Shown piece after piece: positions 12,937 through 24,411 of a DNA stretch of 64,000 nt. The stretch comes from Neodiprion pinetum (taxonomy: Eukaryota > Arthropoda > Insecta > Hymenoptera > Diprionidae). Every line of letters starts with the position of its first letter. The first letter of the stretch is position 1. The stretch covers positions 31,049,257 to 31,113,256 of the forward strand of contig NC_060237.1 of NCBI RefSeq assembly GCF_021155775.2, in the 5' to 3' direction. The position numbers and the translations under genes are program-made. The notes under the pieces are model-generated. The model made no database searches. It saw only the letters and a list, made by a program, of their open reading frames with translations, and was not told the origin of the DNA.

Positions 12937-13167
12937 GTACGTTTTGTTACTCGAAACGTGGTGTAACCGTGGTGGATTTTAGAGATGAAACTGTTACGCG
13001 TATGCCGAAATTGTGGAACATTCCACGGCTGATTAACGATAAGCTGCGAATGGGCCTAGACTGCATTTGCCGTTTCACATTGCATTCCACATTCGCCACA
13101 TTGAATGTTTTACTATAAATTTCCGTTCCGTAAGGCTTGATAACGAATATCCGTTTTTCATTCACAG

Positions 13168-13314
13168 ACGCGATTCAACAAGAAGAAACGCGGACCCTAT
13201 AAGGAAGCCATTAGGCAGGCACAGACTGAAGCTAGAAGTCAGGCTACGCCGGATGATGCCGATAGCGTATTGAAGGTCTGCGGATCTCCCCGCGAAGTTA
13301 ACGTCCTCTCGTGA
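13168..13314 (+). CDS. PWWP2A/B-like protein, coding exon 5 (residues 731-778 and stop TGA)
   Basis: The acceptor CATTCACAG is followed by TRFNKKKRGPYKEAIRQAQT, the basic helix that follows the PWWP domain in PWWP2 proteins (vertebrate 'SRFNKKRKGLYRKAI.EAA'). A short divergent tail ends NVLS and a TGA at 13312-13314. The 48 codons bring the protein to 778 residues. A possible polyadenylation signal is ATTAAA at about 13974, with AATAAA further on at about 14474; no transcript end can be fixed. Confidence 0.9.
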   Translation, partial: TRFNKKKRGPYKEAIRQAQTEARSQATPDDADSVLKVCGSPREVNVLS

Positions 13315-16300
13315 AAGTCTGCAAGCCAATTGCCGGCAACGATTCTGCGAATCAGCAACGCAAACGCTATACGCACGCACAGAATTATCGTTGTCTTGTT
13401 GTAAAATAGAGTAACAAGGGATGAAAAAAAATTGTACATATTACTAAGTATACACTTATATAATATTAGCGGTTATTATTATTATTATTATTATTTTTTA
13501 TTATCGGTTGATGTTACACGTATTTTGATGCAATGATCAGCATTGTTGTGTTCTCGCGATAACTGTCGGTCTTAAACGTATAGGTATACTTATATGGGTT
13601 CGTATCTATATAATCGTAGTCGTACAAACAGACTATGCATCTGTAGATATTTTAAATCGACGGTGTTCCCTAATTGCCATGAATTTTTTCCCGCAAATCG
13701 TCGACGAAATTGTAAAGATAATTTTTTTCAAGACTGGGAGGGTTGTCGGGACCGTTTTATAGATCGTCTCATCCGATTGCCCGTGCTCCTCGATTTCAAA
13801 ACTCTACATCCGCCAACAAAACCCGATGTACTTTGAGTTTTTAACGTGCTCAGAAACGTGTAGCTTTAACAGTAAAATTATTTGATAAAGGAGAGAAGAA
13901 AAAAAATCGTTTTGTATAAAATTTTGTATTCTTTCGTTTTCATTATTGTTTTGGTTTTTTTTTTAAATCTTTTATTAAACATGTTTCTTGGTCGATGAAT
14001 TGGAAAATTAGATTTTATTCAAATAACTGCGATGAATTATTGCAATCAATCCGTTCTTTCCCCTCTCTATCACAATATCATATTTGATCAATTTTCACAA
14101 ACATCTTATGTTCTACCTAGAACGCTACAATTATACACATATGTTACTGTATTTTCCTTTGGTCCTTTCTTTCGGTGAAAAATCACAGAGGACGCAGGTC
14201 GGGTTGAGACGAAAAATCCCGCGATCATCTTTCAGATTACCTCGAGTCGACAAGCGTGTCGCATATAGTGGATTACCTATAAGAAAAATGAGAACAAATG
14301 ATCTTGCAATTAAGATCGCTCGTCCAGACCTCGTCTAATCAGCAACTAAAACGAACCAAAAGGCAAACAAACTATCTTAGTGTTCACACAATTACCACTG
14401 GCTGTTGTTCCTCACAAACTATTATAAATATACAAAGAACTTTATACACGTACATATATTTTTATTTAACGAATAAATAGGGCGAATTCTCATCAGAATA
14501 TAAATTCATAGTCCTCCCGCTGCTACGGCAACCGCGGGTCGCGAGCTTCCGTACTTAAAACAAGTTGATCATCGGTTAAAGTTTCATTGTCGGTGTTGGC
14601 TCTTCGTAAGATACTAATCGCATCCAAGAAACTGCCAAGTCGAGTCGGACGGTACAAAACTAATTTTCCCTATCATTTTCTACGTTTAATTTTCGAGGAT
14701 GTGAGCTCTGTATAAACGATTTAAATTCTCTCATCATCGGCTACGTAGGTACGATTTTATCATTTTCGTTCACACGTTTTGAGCAACGAGAAAGATGAGG
14801 CTGCAGATGGTTGCGGTTCATCTAATCGCCTCGGATAAGCGGATAAGAAATCAGTGCCGTATCTCGGTTTACCGCAGTATTCAATTCAACTATCGGTATT
14901 CCCGGATCGTCGGGTCCGTTCGGGTCGCGTCGCGCGATTCTTTTTAATTTCCCTTATCCGCTTCGTTGAGTTTGAAAAAGTCATGTGGAAAAGTATCATT
15001 ATTATGACTACTGCCGGTTCGAAATAGAAGATTGATACGTAACGGGATAAATTATACACTTTGGTCATTTTACTGGGACAATGACTGGGTGTCTGAGGGA
15101 TTTTGCAGTTTTATTTCGTCTCCCAGGTAAATTGCGTTACCCACAGCTTTTCGTTTTTGAGCTTGTTCGTTTGTTTTCTACTTCTGAAATAGTCACGTAC
15201 CTTTTCTCATTAGTTTTTACTTGTGAAAAGACTTGACGCGAGAAGACAGTAATTTATTCAATCCATCGCTGAGAGAAGCACTCATAAAATTGAACCGATA
15301 CTGGATGGCCTCGAACGTAAATAGAAAATCAGCCAAACAAGTAACCCGGAATAATCTAACTGAAAGTTTTTCTCACGTTCGCATGTCTTGTCTCATTCCA
15401 ATATTATTCTTTTTTTGGACGTACGAGATACGCGACGGAAGTTAAACTTGCGCAATGTTCTCTTCTTTAAAATCTTGTCTAATTATTGTTATTGTTGTAG
15501 CGCTATTTATATCACGATTATAATTGCAATGATTATATATTCCTTAACCGTGTTATGGTCGTCGCGCAATATTCATCGACTCTCAGTACATGCCGTATGT
15601 CGAAATGTTAACATTTAAGATTAAATTTTTTCGGAACATCGAATCGTTTAAACCTGTAATAATATACTCACTGGTACATGCGTCAAACTGCTGTTAAAAA
15701 TATTTTAGGTGTATAAAAAAAAAATAGAAACCGACGAAGTATTGAAAAGCGAAATGGTATTACTCTTTCGTTAGCAATTTACAACCGTCTATTGTGCAAA
15801 GAACGAAAAGTTTCGATACACATCTACATGTATACGTGTACCTCTGCTATCGTAACTAACAAATTTGCTTATTTCCTATACATATACTGTCCTTGAAATT
15901 ATAAAAATGGTTCTGTTAAAATTAGGACGTGCGTCAGGAAGTGTTTGATAATATACCATTAACGTATAACAGACCGATACCTACCGACTCGAGATATAAA
16001 AAAAAAAATACAAACATATTCATAAATGTCATAAAACCGATTCGTTCCTCGATAAAATTATATGTGCCTACATGACTACTTGGATCGATTTTCGTTTACA
16101 AGTTGAAAACACGAGCACGGATTCTCGCGCACGCGCACGTAGAATGCATATTGTGCGATGTTATACTTTATACATACACGTTACGTAACAACCCGCAAGA
16201 TATGTAGCTAATTTTCTAGATATATGGAAAGAATATGGTTAACATCTTTTGTATCATTATTAATATGGTTGTTAATGTTATTACTATTATCATTTTTATT

Positions 16301-18750
16301 ACCATTATTCTTCAAACTTGTAGTGGTGTTGCGACGTGTGCACTACTGCAGCGGTCGACGTATGAAAGGATGTTTTTAAGTAACTGTGATTTTTTCCAAT
16401 ATTTTATATACATAAGTAAATCAATAAATAAATCAATTTAACAAAAACAAATTTCAATTAATACGAACAATCACGCAACTTGTATATATTTCGCTAAATC
16501 TGTGTTAAATTTATATACTTCAAGGTCGGAATTCAAGATTTTAAAAGAAATTTGATATTTATTTTATGATTATCGGTGTCAATTTTTTAAAATCTGTAAT
16601 CCTATTTTTGAGAGCTTTCGTGCATATAATGCGTAATAAGTTTCTCTGTTCCTATATCCTATACTATTGACATGGGTAATATAGATATTTTTTTTTCTTC
16701 TTTTAATCTCATAGGTATTATTATTAGCTTCAGATTGCGTGCATGTAATATGATTAATGCTCTCCTACAAGTCTCTGGAACGCCGATAATTTCGACGTTT
16801 CAATTATAATAAGCTTATTCGAAGAAAGAAAATCGTTAGGTTTCAATAGCATCGTTTCACGTACATTATACATAAATAGAAATGTATCAGGCTGTTGAAC
16901 TTGAGCAGAAAATCTTTCCATCAATTTCAGCCATGATCCTGAGCTTCTTTCACTCGGAAATTCGGCGAGGATTCAAATAATGTCGCGAATGTTTATGAAT
17001 GCGTGTCACGTATGAATCGTGTGTTTACGTAGACCTCATGCGGAGAGTTCGTGTCGATCTTGCGTGCCTGAATTTCCCTCAAACTACGGTTTTACCTACG
17101 TGTATTATTGCGCATTTATATGTTACGTGCACCGCTCAGATAACCATCTTTCCTGATACGCGCGTTCTTATAATTTTGTAGAATTACGTTACAGTCGCGG
17201 GCCACTCTTCGTAATTAATTAGGCATCCATGTTTAAATAGGCATGTCTCTAATTCATTTACGCGTCTGTAGAAAAACCCACCGGCAGGTAGCTAACATTT
17301 GTACAAAAGTACGTAATCCCATTTGATAATTGTGCGCCTAAAAAATTCGACTTTCAAATTATAATCATTGTTATTTTTATACCTTGATTAGTTACAAACA
17401 GCCTAATTAAATCTCGCGAAAACGATGCGTACTTGACCGTGATCTTGTCGCTTTTGCCGATCAATTTTCTCGCGTGGCCTTAATCTTACCTCTTCGAACA
17501 GCCTTTTCTGTATTCAGTGCCGTATTAATAATCGTCAACGGTACAATACAACTTGTCTCGCGGCGTTAAAAATCGATCGTCTTACAACGAAAAGTCTTGT
17601 TGTTATATAAACATACAGATACGAATGGACGTAAACAAGCTTTCGTCGGTAATTCAATAAAAGATGATTAAGCCGATGTGACTTATACGCCCGGTCGAAA
17701 AATTTACGCTTCACAAACGAATAAATAATATAATTACTAAATACACGCCTGCAATTAACTGCGGTAAACTAGGTACGCGATATATTCAGGATAATTACAA
17801 AACTTTGTCTGTCTTCCATTCGTTATTATTTATACCACGTACGTTAACCTAGTATAGGTACGTATGGTGTAGTAGGGACTCTGTGACGAGTGCCTCATTT
17901 TTGCTTATACAGGATAGGAAGCTTGGAATCATTCTCTGATTGTGAGACTAGACTTTTGCTTTTTCTTCGACAAAAAAGAGGATAACGAAACGGCGGAAAA
18001 GACCCAAGAAAATATGGTCGCACGATTGAACATGTATCGTGTATACAAAGTGATGGTTTAATGATCATGACCATACTATAGCTGCACATCGGATCATTAT
18101 GGAGAAAAATTATCTAGGACAAATATATGCAAATAGGTGTTCTCTGCCGTGTTCTATAATTTATTGCATAATCACCGATTTAAATTGAGCCTTGCCGTCC
18201 TGAACATAAATACATACTAATGTATACGTATGCATATTATTGCTGAACATACTTTTTTTCGTAACTCATTACAATAAACGCGACATTTGGGTGTACCGTA
18301 ATTTTTCATACTTTCATTTCTCAGCATCATGCCGTATCAACTATCACCCGAAACTAATGACGTCTTCTTCATTAATTTCGATTGTAATACGATAATGTTG
18401 ATACCTAATGGTATTATGCGCCATGTAGCGTATACGTGTACAATATATATAAAGCGTTATACGCAAAATCGTTGTTACGATTTTAACACTTTGGTGAGCT
18501 TCTTTGATACACGTGTACTTGACACGTGATGCATTCCTTGAGAACCAATCTGCCCGTACGGTTAACTGCGCTGATTTCGATCATAACCTATTGTATCAGC
18601 GAACTCGATCGCGGAGTGAAAATCTCACGATAAATCGGCGAATATTCTCCCTAGGTAGAATCACGAACTTATAATACATACTATAGAACGGTGAGTTGAC
18701 TTCCCGGCTTCAGAGAGAGCACCTCTTATTCCTTCCTGTTTACCCTGCAC
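13315..18750. other. Intergenic / 3' UTR region after the PWWP2-like gene
   Basis: AT-rich sequence, probably starting with the PWWP2 3' UTR. It contains an (ATT)n run near 13471-13502 and candidate polyadenylation signals at about 13974 and 14474. Reading frames are short and dominated by AT-driven residues (Ile, Tyr, Lys, Asn). No exon with a matched acceptor and donor, no tRNA-like structure and no transposon coding sequence were recognised. Confidence 0.5.
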
Positions 18751-18923
18751 TCATTCTTTACATTTGGTGCCATTTTTCGGCAAAGTGCAGTGGCGGGGTG
18801 GGGGCCTTGCACCCTTTCGCAATTTGATTAAAAGCCACCCCCGGGGGTGCCGAGGGCGGAGGGTGTGGATCAGCGGGGTTCGGGTGAGTTCGGGCGACGT
18901 CGTCCGTTCCTTCCCACGTACAG

Positions 18924-19294
18924 GGGCTGGAAAGATGCGCGAGCGACCGACGCCCGGCGCGGGTGGAAAACTGAGGCACCCTGCGTTTGGTACCAGAAAC
19001 CAGCAGCGTCGCGGGTGTCCGTCGAACGCAGGGACGTGTCGCAGTCGTCCTCGTCCTCGTCCTCGTCCCCGTCGCCGCCGTCTTCCTCGGTCAGCAGCCT
19101 ATACAACGAGCCCTCCGTCGAAACCTGGACTCTTCACCGAGACCCTCCATCCACCCGCGACGTCCAGCGAGGCGTCAGGTTCAGTCTCGAACCGTCGCAT
19201 TTCACCCTATCGAAGGGTAGCCAACAAACCCCGGTGCATCGGGCCGAGACGGCAGAAATGGAAGTCGAGATGATGCAGGCACGTGGACGTTAGC
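18924..19294 (+). other. GC-rich exon-like block, probable 5' part of the downstream unrecognised gene
   Basis: GC content rises sharply here. A pyrimidine-rich acceptor-like site (TTCCTTCCCACGTACAG) ends at 18923, and the consensus donor AGC|GTAAGT lies at 19294/19295. A frame open from about 18832 encodes a Ser-rich run, then RGVRFSLEPSHFTLSKG and AEMEVEMMQ, and stops with TAG one base before that donor. It could be a 5' UTR exon with an upstream frame, or a coding exon using the GC donor CAG|GCACGT at 19278/19279, which would join exon 20338 or 20359 in phase 0. It could also be unrelated. The frame has no ATG near its start. Confidence 0.35.
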
Positions 19295-20292
19295 GTAAGT
19301 CTCCGAGCTGAATCTCACCGTTATCTGTCATTATCTTTCCCGATACGTGTCTCGTTGTTTGCGCGTAACGAGTACCTTGTACCTTGTACCTGCACCCTCG
19401 CCGATCAATGCTAGTTGCCGTTTTCTCGCCTTTTATTTCAATTGAGGTTTCCTACCACTCGCCCCCCTCGAGTCATCCGAGAGCAGGGATTCCCCTCGTC
19501 GGGACGGTATGTAGGTCACACAGCTAGCGTTATCTTTGCCGGATATATAAGGTGTCGAATCTCCGGGGTATAAAAATCCCATTCTCGCGTCATAGACGTA
19601 TAGGCCAATCTTGGGCAGATAAGAAGTTTGTAACACGCGGCCTTGTTGTTTTGCCGCCGATCCGCTATCGTCCCTTTCCTCTAGCAAATTTGTAACTCGC
19701 CAATTATCGCCCCGGAATTTTGCGCGTGCGTTTATTTCTTTGGCAGCACGTGGTTCGCGTATCCGTTATGTACGGTATCCGGATTATAGATCGGTCGAGA
19801 ACCACTCAGGCTAGTAGCTGTCCGGCCGAACCCCTTAATTCGTTTACACAAAAGCTGAATGGCCGTGGAAAATTGTTATCAATTCGTCGCAGAGCGACCC
19901 TTGGGTTAAGGTCGTTTCGGCATGCCGCTGTCTATGCGGTATATTTGCGTATATCAGGTATACACGACACGCGATTTCAAAATTTCACGCTTACGTCTAT
20001 CTACATACGATCACATTTGGATCTACCTGCCATTCGCAAGTTATCCACCCGAGTGAAACGCGAGAAATTCTAATCTAGTAGACCGTGCGCATTAATCCAT
20101 AACTGCATAACGCAACCGGCCATTGTCAACGTCAGTTCCCGCCTTTTTTTCCCATTCTAATCTCCAGGTGTATAAACAGATTTACAAGCACTGCACGTTC
20201 TTCACAGTCAAAAGTCAACTCCGATCCGTCCGCTTGACGGATTCGCAATAAAGTCAGACCGTTCGTAATTTTGGTAGTTTCGTAGTTAGAGC

Positions 20293-20530
20293 ATGCAGTC
20301 GCTTAAGTTCGGAATCCCAATTTCACCTAACGTTCAGGATTTTCGAATCAATTTGCAGGCGATTATGCTCCGTATTATGCCGCCAGAGGATGTCCAAAAA
20401 TACGCCCACATAAAGCGAAAGAGCGTAGCCTTTCTGTCGAGTTTGTTTAGGACGAAAAAGTTTGCCTCGTCAGGAATGCGAATCGAGGACGAAGAAATGG
20501 AGCGCGCTCCGCGGATCGAGACACAAGCCG
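20293..20530 (+). CDS. Unrecognised protein, exon 1 of 5 in the visible chain
   Basis: First of five exons whose phases fit from 20293 to the stop at 23669; together they would encode 280 residues. ATG 20293 is preceded in frame by TAG six bases upstream, so it is the earliest start in this block. The exon may instead begin at an acceptor at 20338 or 20359 and continue an upstream exon. The peptide includes AIMLRIMPPEDVQKYAHIKR and a basic/hydrophobic stretch KRKSVAFLSSLFRTKK, then an acidic patch. It ends CAAGCCG|GTGAGT in phase 1. No domain is recognised, and no signal peptide or clear membrane segment is visible. The composition (basic helix, then Ser/Pro/Glu-rich tail) suggests a cytoplasmic or nuclear regulatory protein, or the tail of a larger one. 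Confidence 0.5.
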
Positions 20531-20860
20531 GTGAGTTCCTACGTAACGCTCTTTTATTCTCTTCCCTTCTCTTTTCTTCCCGAGCTCAGCTCTTATCGTG
20601 ACTGCAACCTCCACCCCCTCCGTAAACCCTTCGCAGATCGTCCCGTCCCACTTTAGTCAAGGGCTGCAATGCTTTGTTCCTCAACCACTTTACGCGGGTA
20701 AAGATAAGGAATAGATACGACGTGTGTAGAGTGTAGGTACGTATTATGTAAGACTCTTTTCTGCACCGATACGCATGCAGTCAAGTACGCTTTGTATATC
20801 GTTTCTAGATACGTTCTTGTCACATACTCCGATGTACTAGCCATGGCCACTAAGCCAAAA

Positions 20861-21325
20861 GTAATCGATGCATCGATTAATCGAGTCCGGAAAATAATCG
20901 ATCACGACTCGATCGAATCGGTAAAAATTAATCGATTAATCGATCATTTCGTATTTTTTTTTTAAACGGTGCATATGAAACCAAAGTTGCATAAATTTTA
21001 GCATGCAGTCTTTATGGCGAAAAAGTTTTTTCATCATTGAAAGTTTCATTCAGAATATTTTTCAATTTCTGGTGAAAATATTCACTTATCTTTCACTTGT
21101 TATATCAAATCGGTGTACTCAGTAAGTAAGGCAATGATAATAATTTATACTTTAATCGCATAAATTGATATTGTACTGCGTCGTTCGTGGGAGTAAGAAA
21201 CAAAAAACCCGATTGTGAGGAAAGATAGTCAAGTCGGTCGACTAATCGAGTCTGAAAAATGATCCATTATACTCGATTGATAGGGGAAAAATAATCGTAA
21301 ATCATTCGTTTTTGGTCATACTTAT
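20861..21325. repeat. ATCGAT-rich repeat, possible degenerate non-autonomous DNA transposon
   Basis: 20861-20946 holds a dense cluster of ATCGAT/ATTAATCGAT motifs. A related motif recurs about 360 bases later: TAATCGAGTCCGGAAAATAATC near 20878 and TAATCGAGTCTGAAAAATGATC near 21243. The outer ends show a weak inverted match (GCCAAAAGTAATCGA on the left; TCATTCGTTTTTGGTC on the right). Subterminal repeats of this kind occur in hAT-like miniature elements, but no target-site duplication was found and no transposase is present. The block lies in the first intron of the unrecognised gene's visible chain. Confidence 0.35.
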
Positions 21326-22187
21326 CCGGTACTCTTCAAAAAATCCAATCTACCGTTATTCACGTATGAATCACAGAATTGTCAACTGTGGTAACTGATC
21401 GTACGATCTAAGTTCGCAGTTTCAACTGACACGATAGGGCACTTGTGAGTAGGAAAATAATATCTTCCTTGCTTGTTTGTCATTTTGGTCTAATCGCAAG
21501 CTATAATTCGAACGAATGATGCCGAACTTTTGCGGTCATATTGCTCTTACGCTATCCTGCAGATTCTTGTCGCGAACCGTTGAAAATAATGTAGTTCGCT
21601 TTTACAGCGTTAGTAGGAGGGTATATAGTCGATATTACAGAGAAACCCTAACGATAAATCGTTTTTTCAACGACCATTAGCATATCTGCCCGTCCTCGCC
21701 GTCTCCGTGCTTATACCGCCGTTATACGTAGTCATGAAAGCGTCTCCTACAGGATATATCCATCAAAATCACTGTCAAACTTGATTATATCGATCTTGGT
21801 TGTAGCGAAGTCTCTCATCGTTGCAAGGAGTGGGCGACGATGCGGTGTACACGATACGTACAAATGTGTATGTGCCTCGGAGGATTTTAATTTTCCGGCA
21901 ATCAAACCCTTCCGTCGCTGCAGTAACTGTATAATTGAGATAAATGACGGCGATAATGAGATCTATGTATACACTTAATGCCTGTAAATATAATCCCCGT
22001 TTATTATTATCGTTATTATTATTATACGATGACGATAACGAGGCGTGTGTGTACGTAGCTGTATAAATGAATGCCTATAAATAATCCTGATTCGATATTA
22101 AAACAGTGATTTCGACCGCTTATCGAAACGACAACAACGTAGCGCGTATCCCGTCGACGCTGAGCGTCGCTGCTGCCGCTGACGTAG

Positions 22188-22315
22188 TTGTAGCCTGCCA
22201 ACCCCACCCCTCACCCTCGCACTCTACGCTGACCTTGACTCCGGGAAGGACCAGAAACATTGACCAAGACATGGAGGCGCTCCGGCTCAGTCGTCAGGAT
22301 AATCCATTTTTGCAG
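22188..22315 (+). CDS. Unrecognised protein, exon 2
   Basis: The acceptor after GCTGCCGCTGACGTAG fits the phase of the previous exon (G + TT). A second AG six bases later (TTGTAG, exon from 22194) is also in phase, so two isoforms differing by two residues are possible. The exon ends TTTTTGCAG|GTCAGT in phase 0. The peptide runs through ACQPHPSPSHSTLTLTPG to RNIDQDMEALRLSRQDNPFL. The run LRLSRQ resembles a basophilic kinase site, but that is only a motif observation. Confidence 0.55.
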
Positions 22316-22531
22316 GTCAGTCTGCGGGCGGAGTCCGACAGCGACAAAAATTACCCTCATGGAAAAAAAAAACCTCTTACGAGAATTTAGCATCACCTGT
22401 GAGGTGGAGGTGAGAATTTACGGCCAAGTTGGGTTTGTTTTTCCGTGAGAGTAGATGTGTGCTCGTAAATAAAATTGTTCACCTATTTTTTACTCCATCT
22501 TTGATCCCCGATTTTAATTATTCTCCACCAG

Positions 22532-22606
22532 GTCCTGGCGAGTCGAGAGAGCCTTGTGGAGTCGATCGAGGAGTCAGAATCCGACGACGCGATCCTGATG
22601 TCTCAG
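22532..22606 (+). CDS. Unrecognised protein, exon 3 (25 codons)
   Basis: A short symmetric exon, phase 0 at both ends, between acceptor CTCCACCAG and donor TCTCAG|GTAAAA. It encodes VLASRESLVESIEESESDDA followed by ILMSQ, an acidic Ser/Glu-rich segment that continues smoothly from the previous exon. Its length, divisible by three, would let it be skipped without a frameshift. Confidence 0.6.
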
Positions 22607-22718
22607 GTAAAATCGATAAGGGCGTTTAAAACTACCCTAACGATAAAGTTGGATAGCTAGTGAAAATGCGTAACGACGAAACGTCTTGCCGAGGTGTTTA
22701 CATATTTTTCTCGCACAG

Positions 22719-23004
22719 GAACTCGGAGACGCGGATCCGCTGACCCTCGCCCAAGTCCACGAACACCTTGTGCGAAGTCCACCGCCGGCTACATGGCCAC
22801 ACAACCCGATATTCCATTTCCCTCACCACAACAACCAGATCACCGAACACGGCAGTCAGGTCAGACTGCAGAACGATCAGCCTCAGGATCACAACCGGAC
22901 GCGACACTTCCTCGTCGGCAAGGGACAACCCAAGAGTCCTAGTTTCCGAGGCGCCGACAGCGTTGTCGAACTCTCCAGGAGCGAACCTTCCACCGATACG
23001 AGAG
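22719..23004 (+). CDS. Unrecognised protein, exon 4
   Basis: The acceptor TTTTTCTCGCACAG opens in phase 0 with ELGDADPLTLAQVHEHLVRS. A Pro/His/Asn-rich, probably disordered region follows (ATWPHNPIFHFPHHNNQ), then VELSRSEPSTDTR. The donor is ACGAGAG|GTAAGC in phase 1. Other frames on both strands here are also open but do not join neighbouring exons. Confidence 0.6.
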
Positions 23005-23553
23005 GTAAGCATCCGGTCTTCCGACCGTGCAGGGCTTGGCTGTTTGCTTCGGTTGGAAATCGGGTGTGGGCGTGTTTTCGAGTTCACCTCGGGGTGATAA
23101 AAGTTCTATAATTTAGGAAATATTACATTGATGTACCTACGCTAATCGCAAATCACCCTTCCGCTTTCACGTAAACTTGAATGTATACCTATATACGTAC
23201 GGGTGTAGTCTATTTCGTGATTATTATTCACTTAGCTTCATCGTGCGAATCGATATGTATGGATTAGTTTGAATATGTCCCCGTTTAATACCACGTCTCT
23301 CAGTTTCAACGCACATACCTCCAATTTAAACCCAACGTCTGACCATCAGAATACCGTAGGTTTCACTTGACGCTGCATTCGAGTGATTCAAGCGAATGGT
23401 AAATACATCAAATTAATGACTTACAGCAGACGGACAGCCTTGACAAAAATATAACGGCATTGAGCTAGCTGAATATATATTGTTACTCGTTATCGCTCAA
23501 CCACTACCGAGGAAACTTCCGGAAGGTAGTGAACGATCATGTTTCTGTTAAAG

Positions 23554-23669
23554 ATCGTCACTCGCATCCGTTTTCCTTGCTGAATCCAACGCCGATACGA
23601 TCTCTGTCGGAGGTGAGACGCCTGCACAGATCAGCGGACGACAACGTCCAGCTGATGTCCTCGGAGTAG
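23554..23669 (+). CDS. Unrecognised protein, terminal exon 5
   Basis: The acceptor TTTCTGTTAAAG is followed by AT, which completes GAT (Asp) with the G left by the previous exon. The peptide then reads RHSHPFSLLNPTPIRSLSEV, RRLHRSADDNVQLMSSE and stop TAG at 23667-23669. The phase agreement and the abrupt loss of coding character after the stop support a true 3' coding end. The SLSEVRRLHRSADD stretch looks like a conserved cytoplasmic tail with basophilic phosphorylation motifs, but I do not recognise the family. A candidate polyadenylation signal AATAAA is at about 24479. Confidence 0.6.
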
Positions 23670-24374
23670 ACGAGGATTCGGATGATCCGCGTGGGCGCGG
23701 AACCGAGGAACCCTTTTTATTCAACCCGTTTGGCTCCGGCTTTGAACTGCACAGAGGGCGACGTTTTATCTAAGGAAAGAAGATAAGATAATGCCGGCGA
23801 TTGTTCTCGCCGTCGCGTCTCTGCAACCGCGGATGATGTAGCCAAACGTTACACTTGAGCCTTGGATTATATTTTACGGATATTTTGTTGCGTGCTACTG
23901 TATTTGTGCGGTGACTATAAAATTATAACCGATCCGAGTATCTTACCTGGTCATAAATCGTGTAGTCGTGATCACACAACGGCGCAAGAGTTTCGCTCGA
24001 ATTTACTTATATTAAACATCGCCGCCTGATGATTATCATGACGATAATCATGATTATTATGATCGCTAAAATTTTACTCGATGTTTCATCACTTTTAACG
24101 ACGTATTATATCCATGCTAATCAAGACCGAATTATAGACAAGTGGAAACTGCTGGCAGTGAAATATGAGTATATAACGAATTTAATTTATATATGTGTAT
24201 GAAATGAGAAATTTAGTCTTATGTAGTTTTCATCAATTTTTACATTTCTTTATATATATTTGATATTTCTTTTAGTTTCTTTACGTTGGTCACCTAGTTC
24301 TTTAGGTACTTGATACATTTCCACATATACACAGAATTTTCGATGCGTATAAAAGTAACGTGTCTGTATAGTGA

Positions 24375-24411
<37 letters not shown>

